19,367 nucleotides of DNA from Russula earlei (taxonomy: Eukaryota > Basidiomycota > Agaricomycetes > Russulales > Russulaceae), in contig JAGFNK010000877.1 in the NCBI GenBank assembly GCA_025769875.1, positions 1-19,367 on the forward strand, read 5' to 3'. The notes under the pieces are model-generated. The model ran no database searches and was not told where the DNA came from. It saw only the letters and a list, made by a program, of their open reading frames with translations. This document shows positions 8,510 to 19,367 of the stretch, piece after piece. Numbering within the stretch: the first letter of the stretch is position 1; each line of letters opens with the position of its first letter. The position numbers and the translations under genes were made by a program.

Positions 8510-11500
8510 CTATGAGACAACGTCGAGGCCAGCTTCTGCAGTTGTCCTGGGCCGATGTGGACTCGCCGGGATCCGAAACGTCTGCTGCGATAGGGCACTG
8601 TGTGGCGCCTCTCTGAGGTAAGGAGTCAGCGGGTTTGGCGAATTAGCCTGTGCGCTACGCGACCGTGAGAGACTGGCACTGAGATGTGAGTCGTCAGAGG
8701 GTGTCCCGAGGTAAGCACTATTGCTGGAGAGGCCGTTTACCAGGGGTATGTGTGGTCGAGGGGTCGGCGTGCTGGCGAATGATGATACATGGAGTAAGAT
8801 GACAAATACTTCGGTCGCGTTAGTGAGTTCGACCATGTTGGTTCGTAATTCCGAGGACAAGGGATGAGAATTAACGTATAACTTCACGTCAGTGGAGAGG
8901 TGGATTACAAGCTGAAGAATCAGGCGAGGAACATGAGCGAAGCGAACATGAATGTGAAAACAGTCGAAGTCACCTTGACAAAGAGATGCGCATCGTTTCG
9001 AATTGACTTTCCTTCGACAGTCGCGCCGTCCTGCAGCAATTCGATGTCTGTTTTCAGCTGTTGCGTTACGTTCTGGGCCTTGACAAGCGTCTCCTTGATA
9101 TCTTCTCGCTTTTCCGGCAGGTCGGTAAGAATACGATCCATCATCGCCCAGACGGGCGGTGCAGCCTCTACCGCCTTGCTCATGGCATCAATCGCCTCTT
9201 TATCCAACAGATTATGGAGAGTAGTCGGGCCATCCACCGGTATTCGACCGGGAGTGGAGGGCGAATAGGCAAACCGATGACTCCAATAAAGACGAGAGGG
9301 ATCCTTGCCTTGAATGGAAATCGTCAAATTGGGAACCCTTTCGAAGAGGAGGCCGCTGTTGGTGAGCCATTCTGTAAGGGTAGTAAGTAGGGTGACGTCG
9401 ACTGGCGCGAGGAATAGGGATCTCCGCTGCAGTTCCCGATGCAACACACCTTTCTGCATGACTGTAAGCTCAGAAGAAGAAGCCATGATCGACCAATCTC
9501 AACGTCCTTGGAACTGAAGGACCCCGCATGCCGTCGCGCAATGTGAGTTCTCTCGGTAGGTCCGGGACTGTCTGGGGGGACAGAATCGGACGGGGAGGGA
9601 TGGGTAAGAACGGAGATGAAGGACTTGGTATGATATTCAGCGAAGGAGGGTGAGGAAAAGTTTGACCACCTGGACGTGTCTTCGTTAGTGGCGGAGGCCG
9701 ATGGTCCCGTAGAAGAGGTTCAACAGCTTCGAGGTGTGGGACCATTGATTGCCATGCATTGGAAATTTCCGCTGTGGCACCGTAGAGTACCAGTAACATC
9801 TGTCTCGTGTATCGAACGTCATCTTGAGTGGCCAGCACTTTCAACTGAAGGGCAAGAACGCCCACAGCTTTACCAAAAATAGTTAGATTATCCTTACAAC
9901 TTTCAACGACGGCTCTACAGGCCGAAGGTGATGGTAGCACTCGACGGCTCATCGAATCGAAGCGGTCCAATGCGTTGATCAGCTGGGTGATATAACTGCT
10001 CGCAGGGTCAAGTACTTTCAGCAGTACGGATGCTAGCCGCTCATCAATGGCATATACCGTATAATGATGAAGTGCCTGGTAGATCTGAGATACCGCAAAT
10101 AGTATTCCGCGAGCAGCCATCCGTCACCCGAAGGAGAGAATCGGGAATGGTCTTGGAAATGGTGGTTGATTGCAATACGGAAAAGCGGCGGAAGTATGAA
10201 TGTCGTTCACCATCCATTGTGGGAGCTGGGCGACCGGGGGAGATGGGAGAAGAGGCAACGTCTCCGTTGAGGAATGTCTGATCCGGGCGCGAAATGATAG
10301 GCACACTCTCGGATGAACTCGAAGAGTCTTGCCGGGAGGAAAGGAATTGATCAACAGACCGGTTGACGGTAAGGGGGTTCCACAATGGGGTGGTTGGTGA
10401 CCTGGTAGGTGTTTCCGGCCCTCGTGGAGACTTAGCCCGCCTTAGATCCGGCATACTCTTCTTTGAAAGAAGATTTGGTCGCACTGGAGTTCGACTAGAT
10501 CCAGCGTAGGACGCGTTGCGAATGTGGGCGACAGAGTCAGAAATGGGCTTCAACATATCGTCATCAGTAGATGAGTCGATAAATTCGTCCGGAACAGGTA
10601 TGTATGCGTCCGGTGAGTGAGACTGCGGTGAAACCCGACCAGTAAGAGAAAGAGGTCCTAAAGAGATGGGAGACGGTGCTGCAGAATGTAAAGACGATAG
10701 GTCAGACGGTTGCATCATGAGCTATCAAACTGAGTGGAGGTCGTTGATGAGGCTGAGGAAGACCTTGCATGGAGAAGTGGGGGGCATCGTGGAACCCGAT
10801 CTCTTGACCCGCGGATGTTGCAAAGTCGGTTTCTGCAGGAGGTGAGTTGAGGTTATTCAAGATGATAGCGGACTGACCGTCGTGGCTCCAAACCCTGTTC
10901 CTCGCGCCGGATCGAATCAGCTAGTAAGTTACGATGTTCCGAAGGAGTATTGTCCTCAATCCATTGTTGAACTGCCTTGATGAAGTGCTTCGTGGGAGAC
11001 TGCGTTTCCATGACCCTCTTGGGAGGCCACTCCCAAGGGTTCTGCTCTGCTCGTAAAGATTGAGAGATGGGTGAACTTTACCAGGTAAGGAGGCAATCTG
11101 GTAATTTTGTTTCGATAAAACGAGAACACCTGAACGGCCGCAAAGACATAAGCGAGTCTGTCGAGGTGACAAAGCAAGACTCCGCACCCGAAGGTTGACC
11201 AAGGTCCCCGGTTGTGTGGGCAGTCTCTTGACCTTATTACGGCCGATGTCGAGAATCTCAAGTGAAGGCATGACGGTGAGCTTGACAACACGCAATGTCA
11301 ATTGTGGATGATATCTCATATGGATAGTCGATGAGCTCACAACATCAGGAAACACGGTAAGGCAATTGTTTTTCAAGTTGAGGTAACGAAGGCGAGATAG
11401 TAGCGCAAAAGCCATGGGTAGTGTAGCGAGCCTATTAGAGGCTAATGTGATCCTGGCAGTCGGATACGGTTAAGAATGTGGATGATTGATTTGCAGGTCA

Positions 11501-11764
11501 AGGCGTCACGCACCTCAGCACAGAGCTCTCATCTTCCATGGAATCCTCGCGCCCCACGGTGGCGAGCTGCTCCGCACCGTATTCGCCTATGTCTGTTAAA
11601 CCCTTATGACTGAAGTCCAGGGTCGCGCCATTGTCCTCGGATTGGAGTAATGCCTCAGAGATGCGCACGTGGTTAAGGGAGGTGGCAGAGGTGGGTGACA
11701 AATGTCCTTGACGATGCAACGAGAAACCATTAGAGATTTGGGTGCCTACTACGCTGGAGTCCAT
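8510..11764 (-). CDS. SOG2: SOG2-like leucine-rich-repeat protein, RAM network
   Basis: Sog2 is a component of the RAM (Cbk1/Ssd1-type NDR kinase) pathway controlling polarity and cell separation. Exons: 11764-11514, 11452-11341, 11280-11188, 11129-10878, 10832-8974, 8911-8510. The product is about 989 aa. N-terminal leucine-rich repeats include [34 protein letters not shown] and [12 protein letters not shown], followed by QNPWEWPP, a Ser/Pro-rich linker, and the SOG2 domain ([67 protein letters not shown]). Frame corrections are needed near 11056, 10718, 10118, 9540 and 9488; with them the length divides exactly. The frame just after the intron at 10833-10877 is uncertain, because a second frame there looks more protein-like. 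The start is the first in-frame ATG (11764); an upstream exon cannot be excluded. Confidence 0.8.
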
Positions 11765-11889
11765 GACGGACGCCAGCGAGGGACGAGTGATGAGTCGATC
11801 GGCTGTTCGTTGACGACGATGGATAGATGGATAATTACTCTCTCCTTGCCGGCCCGGAATGACCACTGCAGTACTCGCTCGCACCTCTT
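11765..11889. promoter_or_regulatory. Bidirectional intergenic promoter, SOG2/SPB4
   Basis: 125 bp separate the first in-frame ATG of SOG2 (minus) from the SPB4 start (plus). The minus-strand SOG2 frame stays open through it to about 11884 without an ATG, so part may be 5' leader or missed coding sequence. I see no clear TATA box. Confidence 0.35.
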
Positions 11890-14366
11890 ATGTCCGACTC
11901 GGCTGCACCTGCATATGCCGGATTATGGTCGTCCTTGCCCATACCATTGACAGAGTGGATGTGAGTAGCTTAATGCTCTCTAGACATTATCTTGACATTC
12001 GCCATATCAGCCTTGACGTGATTCAGTCCATGGGTCATGCCCAAATGACCCCGGTTCAGGCTTCCACCATCCCCCTATTCATGCAGAACAAGGACGTCGT
12101 GGTAGAGGCAGTTACAGGCTCAGGAAAGACCCCTGGCATTTGTGATACCAATTCTTGAGCGTATCATCAGGAGGGAGAAAAAATTCACGCGTAATGAAAT
12201 TGGCGCCTTGGTCATCAGTCCAACAAGGTGACTCTCCACCCTCATCTATAATCTCAAAGTTGTTTAATATTCCAAGGGGCTCAGGGAGTTAGCATCACAG
12301 ATACACTCAGTTTTCTCTTTCTTTTTGTCATCCCAACCTCCAAGTACGCCCAGCACGGATGACGATGCTTCACAAACACTGTCCGATGGCCCCCTTCCTC
12401 CCGCTCTTCTCCTTGTATCCTCATCGCAATCTTCCCCTGCTCAAGATGTGGAACGCTTCCTCAAGCACGGATCGGACATCATTATTGGCACTCCTGGTCG
12501 CGTGGAGGAATTTCTACTCGGTAAAGGCAAGACCACTGTCAGCACAAAGGAACTAGAGGTGCTCGTCCTCGACGAAGCAGACCGGTAGAGCAGTCAGATC
12601 TACACTATGTAGGACATCAATTACTCAAATCAACGATTATTGTTTAGGATACTGGACCTGGGTTTTCAACAAGCTTGACAAATATCCTTTCCAGGCTACC
12701 CAAGCAACGGAGGACCGGCCTGTTCAGTGCCACAATGACAGATGCCGACGCAATGTCGGAACTCGTCAGAGCGGGCTTGCGCAATCCCGCTCGTATCGTC
12801 GTCAAAGTACAAGCTAAGCGGCCATCGGCTATTGGTGATACACTTGTAGACAGCGGAGATGTGCAACACGAGCGCCGGATTCCCCCTGGGTGCGTCCATT
12901 GTAGCGTATTTGTCGAGGTCTAACTCCCATATTTTTGCGCGTGATAGTTTGACAATTTTTGGGCTTATATGCCACCATTCCGAGAAGTTGGTCCAACTTA
13001 TGCGTGTCATTCTGTATGAGACTCGACAGCACCAATTGACTCGATTATACTGTATTTTGCGACTGGCGCTTCCGTTGACTACTTTTATAGAGTACGTGGA
13101 TTTTTTTGATCCCGCTCACTGCCCAAAGTCTCAGCATTGCAGATTTTACCGTTGTTCCTGCCAGAAACCGTCCAGCTCTTCTCACTTCACGGCCACCTCA
13201 CCCCTTCCGTGCGGACGCGAACATTGAACTCGTTTGCAAACTCTATCTCGACTGCAGAAGCTCCTTCGTTGCTCCTGGCTACAGATGTCGCCGCTCGAGG
13301 ATTAGACATTCCTGATGTGGATGCTGTTGTGCAGTTTGACCCGCCGACGGATGCCAAGGCGTTCTCTCATCGATGCGGTCGTACCGCGCGTGCTGGAAAG
13401 CAAGGTCGAGCTTGGGTCCTCCTGGCGGACCAGGAGCATCAATATCTCGGTGAGACACGCATTACCTGCAGCAATATAGGCGTGTTGATTCACTCCATCT
13501 CAAGATTTCCTTTCAATACGCAAAATACCCGTAAAACGTCATGACCGCTTGCGCGAGAACGCAGCGAAGCCAAGCGATGAGCCAGAGGGTCAGACTGCAT
13601 CCCGCTATCTTGCCACAATACGAAACCATCTCTTGCAGGACAGGGCGCTCCACGATTTGGTTCGTCCCGCTACTGTTTATATTCTCCTTGCATGTTCCGT
13701 CTGATTTCGATATGTAGTCGACAAAGGCCTTTGTCTCTTTCATTCGAGCTTATAGTAAACACGAAGCTTCTTTTATATTCCCAATGAAGAGTCTTGACTT
13801 TGTCGGCGTTGCCGAAAGCTACGGACTTCTCCGCCTTCCTCGAATGCCAGAGCTGAAGGGCATAGAAACGTCAAATTGGCGGGATGCCGATATTGAGGTG
13901 AGATATTTAACGTCTGGGGTTTCCGCATTTGAATTCAGGACCTTTGTCAATTATATTCCTCAGTGGGATAGTTATTCTTACGCTGACAAAGCTCAAGAAG
14001 CGAAGCGCTTGAAAACATCCACAGGAGTCGAACGATCCAGCGACTCAAAGCGATCCTCATCAAAAGGTACTGGTGACCACGTCCCGTGGAGCAAGCAGCT
14101 TTCCAAGAAGGACGCAAAGGAGAAAAGACGCGTTCAAAAGACAAGGAAGAAGGCATGGATGGCATCTAACCGGCCCCGAGAAGAGCACAAGAGCCCTACG
14201 GCCCTCAAGAGAACACGATCTGACGGCGAAGAGAGATTTGTGGATTCGGCTGAGGGTGAGGACGACTGGACGTCGCTAGCCGAGGAGGAGAGATTGGCTG
14301 AAGAAATTGAAGAAGGGTAAAATCAGCCAGGCGGAGTTTGACGCGACGACATTCGTCGACATGTAG
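11890..14366 (+). CDS. SPB4: SPB4/DDX55-like DEAD-box ATP-dependent rRNA helicase
   Basis: Spb4 remodels 27S pre-rRNA in nucleolar 60S subunit assembly. Exons: 11890-11960, 12011-12227, 12285-12584, 12648-12889, 12948-13091, 13143-13449, 13505-13659, 13718-13897, 13964-14366. The product is about 672 aa. Motifs in order: GLWSSLP N-terminus, Q motif (MTPVQ), I (VTGSGKT), Ia (SPTRELA, split by an intron), TPGR, II (DEAD), III (SAT), [15 protein letters not shown] region ([13 protein letters not shown]), V ([10 protein letters not shown]), VI ([10 protein letters not shown]), then the SPB4-type C-terminus ([18 protein letters not shown]-like [21 protein letters not shown]) and a Lys-rich tail ([14 protein letters not shown]). 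Frame breaks: extra base near 12131, missing base near 12675, missing near 13043, extra near 14300. With these, all eight intron phases and the total length agree. The apparent earlier stop at 14318-14320 is a frameshift artefact. Confidence 0.9.
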
Positions 14367-14941
14367 TGGGTGTTCGCGTCGTGACTTTATCGATCATCTC
14401 ATTTCACACCCAGTCGCTTGGGTCATGCATTCGGCGGCGACTTTGGCCTTGACACATTCGAAGTGCATCCCTGTCGTTATATTGTATAGTGGAGCCTTCT
14501 CAGTCAAACTGTCCTAGTCAAGTGTCGGCATCCCTGCTACTGAAACTGTCCACAAACTCTCACTTGGCAACATGAGAATCATTGTTCCCTGCTCTGTATT
14601 GTGAATATTTGAAACCAACTCACTGACAGAAGCTTGCGGAGTTGACTTCCTGTCGTCATTCCGTGCAGACGAGACAAGGATACCACAACGCAAGTGTGTT
14701 CTGTTACTAGGTTCTCTTTCGTTTGCAAACTTCATCATCGAAAGTTGGATACTGGGCCTAAAGGGAAGCGGGTCTTCTCTCAATGTGCCAACAATCAGAT
14801 ACGACAGATATGGGGGAATGCAATGATTTGAAACTCTAGACATATGCAAAAGCTACGTACACCAGCGCCATTACTTTTGATGTTAGCAAGTCCGAACTAA
14901 ACTGATAATGAATACAACGGCCGGGATCCGTAGACAACCCT
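14367..14941. other. Convergent 3' intergenic region, no gene recognised
   Basis: 575 bp lie between the SPB4 stop and the HSP70 stop. They should hold both 3' UTRs. A minus-strand open frame (14514-14849, 111 codons) has no recognisable motif and no splice logic linking it to HSP70, so I do not call it a gene. I see no repeats or RNA gene. Confidence 0.5.
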
Positions 14942-17179
<2,238 letters not shown>

Positions 17180-17245
17180 GTTGAGAGCCCTCGTCGTAGT
17201 AGAATGAGAAAGAAAGAGTGGGGCAGAGAAGATCGAACTCTGCGG

Positions 17246-17253
17246 TTTTTATA
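17246..17253 (-). promoter_or_regulatory. TATA box of HSP70
   Basis: TATAAAAA on the minus strand, about 67 bases upstream of the first recognised HSP70 codon and followed by a CT-rich leader. Spacing and sequence fit a strong TATA promoter, as is usual for inducible HSP70 genes. Confidence 0.65.
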
Positions 17254-17286
17254 AGTGATAACTAACGCATATTTTTTTCGATGGCA

Positions 17287-17309
17287 TTCCAGAGTCTTCT
17301 TCGACGTTC
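17287..17309. promoter_or_regulatory. Heat-shock element array (five alternating units)
   Basis: Trimers at exact 5-bp steps read TTC (17287), GAG (17292), TTC (17297), CGA (17302), TTC (17307). This is the alternating TTC/GAA pattern of an HSF1 binding site, with the two GAA units each one base off. It lies about 35-40 bp upstream of the HSP70 TATA box, the expected place. Binding is inferred. Confidence 0.6.
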
Positions 17310-17532
17310 CACAAGGGCCTTCACTTGCTTAAGTAAGCTGTGCTTTCCTTATCGAGTGGCAATGCCAATCCAAATAGTGTACATGCAGTCCCTCCCACCC
17401 AGCCAGATACCCTTCATCTATCCTCCCCGTGACCCGAGTGCGTCATCTAAACTACGGTGTGCTTGCAAATCTCGCAGCACAGTAGGGTCCACTGCTCAAC
17501 CGTCAGCTCTTCTTTCTTGTCAATGTTTTCTC

Positions 17533-19367
17533 TCACTTGCCTGGCAGTACACTTCTCCTGCGAACATGAGCCCCACCTCCTGAAGGTGCCTGTTCCAAGC
17601 TAGTCCCAACCTCAGGAAGAGGTCGCTGCACGGCCACATGAGAACGCAGTGAAATCAATATCTCTATGTCCTTCAACTCACATCCAGACCTGGGTCCGCA
17701 GTGGGCACCCGTTCGATCCCGCTATCATCCAAATCATGCGGTAGTTCGCCATCGAGCGATACCGCATTGAGATCCATGGCCAGATCCGCAATGTCACCAT
17801 CATCGGGCGGCGATGGAGGAGGAGGCAGCGGCTCGTCTTCGGCGAAGCCCTCAGGCAGGTGGCCGTTCGCATTCTCAAGCGCTCTCGCCCGAATTTTCTT
17901 CCAACTCTCATATCGTTCCATAGCGTGTTGCCGTTCCCTACCGAATAATTTAATAGGATGTCGATGAGATCAAGTAGGCAACTTACTCAATTTTCTTCTG
18001 CTTATACTGCTGCATCGTCTCGTCGAATAGGTCAGGATTGAGTTCCATAAAGAGCTTGAGCGCATTATACACCATGCCATGTATCGTACTGGAACGATGT
18101 GTAAGCCGAGCGGGAAGACGCGACGAAAACTGCCTGCACCGATTCCAGTGTGATTTTGAGTTTTGGTACAAAGCAGGGAACACGATCGGCAGAATTACTG
18201 CCATGTTGTCGCTCATCAGGTTGACGATGTACTCGTTATTCCAATAGTAAAGAGCGCGTTCCGCCACTTGAAAGTGTTGACTGTTGATGCACCGTGCAAG
18301 CTGCTGGAACAAAGACACCTGGATCTTCTGAAACTCCGCAGGATCGATCACATCCAGGATTTCCTCCACTTCGCTCAGATACATCACTTCCTTGGGAGAA
18401 TTTACTTTCGGCCAGTATTTGAGGAGACCAAGCACAACCTCTTCTGCCAGAGTGCCGTCCTTTTCCAAAAACTGAACGACACAGTACGCGAGTTGCGGAT
18501 GGTACATAGAGAGACTCTTGACCTTGTGAAGCGGGATAAGGACGCGCATCAAGAAAGTCTTGTGTTCATCCTTGAGTGGCAACGCGAAGCCATTGATGAT
18601 GGATCCCAAAATCTCTAGGAGCTCAGCAATGCCGTTGTGCCGTTCGGTCTCGTAGATAAAGTGATAGAACACGTTATTGATAGAACGCCTGATGGGTGCG
18701 CGGAGATTGAGAAACTTGCCATATATCCTGTGTAGGGTGGTCTTTAAAAAGTCGCGTTCGCGAGGATCCTCCGAATCAAAGAGCTCGAGCAGATTTAAGA
18801 CAAAGGATTGGTCGATGTAGCGTTTGGCTAGATTTGTGTTGAAATCTGGGCTCTCGACGAAGCGGAGAAAGAATTCGTAAACGATCTTTAAGTGAGGCCA
18901 GGCAAGCTCAAGCACAGGTTCGTCTTCCTCTGGGTCGAACGCGTCACCTGTAGGGTTCACGGGAGGGGGTATGGAGCGAAAAAGGTTGGTAGCGAACTGG
19001 TGGAGCATCCAGCTTGTGAACTCGCATGAAGGACGGAAAGAAGGACGGAGCGCACCATCTTGATCACCTCGGGGTATATGGTTTCCGAAATAACGCCACG
19101 TTGGGTAGTAATGTACTCTAGCATTTCGTGCAGCGTCTGCGCCTTGATCTGTTTGCCCTTGAGCTCAGAGCTAGCGTCGTTGAAGTCAAAAAGGACATGA
19201 CACTGGTGTAACTTTTTAATGAAAAGTTGGGTGCGCTCGTTGGGTGGGATCTCTGAGGCGATGATAAGACGATTGAAGGGTAGGTGCGAAAGCGATACAG
19301 CAGACCTATGAATGGAGGGAGCCGTTCGATCTCGACTTTCTCTGTGACGACGAAGCGACTGCTCCTC
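17533..19367 (-). CDS. RTS1: PP2A B56 regulatory subunit (RTS1 family), 5' end outside window
   Basis: B56 subunits direct protein phosphatase 2A to substrates at centromeres, septum and stress pathways. Visible exons: 19367-19306 (partial), 19252-19056, 18996-18140, 18088-17987, 17937-17682, 17625-17533; introns are 49-59 bp. About 520 residues are present with no frame break. Landmarks of the HEAT-like B56 fold, in order: [146 protein letters not shown] then [15 protein letters not shown], and [10 protein letters not shown]. The tail is acidic and Pro-rich. The last exon is less sure: reading through the GTGAGT donor would stop at 17673 instead of 17533. The N-terminal extension lies beyond the right edge. 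Confidence 0.92.

Larger units (their letters stand above)
17180..17532. other. HSP70 upstream region and B56 3' flank
   Basis: Same-strand gap between the B56 stop and the HSP70 start. It holds the HSP70 leader, TATA box and heat-shock elements on its left side, and on its right probably the B56 3' UTR. A CCAAT box on the plus strand lies at 17365-17369. A plus-strand open frame across 17281-17583 shows no family resemblance and overlaps the promoter, so it is not called. Confidence 0.5.

Noticed and set aside
14514..14849. 111-codon minus-strand open frame between SPB4 and HSP70
   Set aside because: No recognisable motif, biased composition or splice partner; it lies where two 3' UTRs are expected.
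17281..17583. 100-codon plus-strand open frame upstream of HSP70
   Set aside because: It overlaps the heat-shock elements and the B56 last exon and resembles no family.
18997..19008. Met at 19008 as the start of the B56 protein
   Set aside because: The Met lies inside a 59-bp intron (18997-19055); clear B56 sequence continues upstream to the window edge.

Overview
The window is fungal nuclear DNA, most likely from a basidiomycete of the Agaricomycetes (inference). The evidence is six protein-coding genes split by many GT-AG introns of only 45-66 bp, tightly packed on both strands, whose products match fungal housekeeping families. These are family matches made by eye; no database search was run.

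Layout: positions 1 to about 4250 are a gene-poor, AT-rich repeat nest. It holds a pair of LTR-like repeats in opposite orientation (about 7-430 and about 2680-3120). Between them lie a fold-back element with 152-154 bp tandem repeats in its loop (433-1539), a 14-bp minisatellite (1655-1710), an unrecognised acidic reading frame (minus strand, 1918-2148) and a probable solo LTR (2134-2394). A second, unrelated fold-back element sits at about 3466-4240. The change to dense genes at about 4250-4350 is sharp.

From 4351 onward come: twinfilin (minus, 4351-5652); a PEP7/VAC1-type FYVE protein (plus, 5721-8217), divergent from twinfilin with only 68 bp between start codons; a SOG2-type leucine-rich-repeat protein of the RAM network (minus, 8510-11764); an SPB4/DDX55-type DEAD-box rRNA helicase (plus, 11890-14366), divergent from SOG2 across 125 bp; a cytosolic HSP70 ending in EEVD (minus, about 14942-17179), with a TATA box and a heat-shock-element array upstream; and a PP2A B56/RTS1-type regulatory subunit (minus, 17533 to beyond the right edge).

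The genes cover actin turnover, endosomal docking, polarity signalling, 60S ribosome assembly, protein folding and phosphatase targeting. They are neighbours, not an obvious pathway or cluster.

The most striking feature is that five of the six genes need one or more single-base frame corrections to give an otherwise well-conserved protein, while the B56 gene reads cleanly over 1.5 kb of exons. Intron phases and total lengths close exactly once those corrections are assumed, so base-level sequence errors are the likeliest cause. I see no clear sign of a new biological system; the best leads are the repeat nest, the heat-shock promoter and the frameshift pattern.
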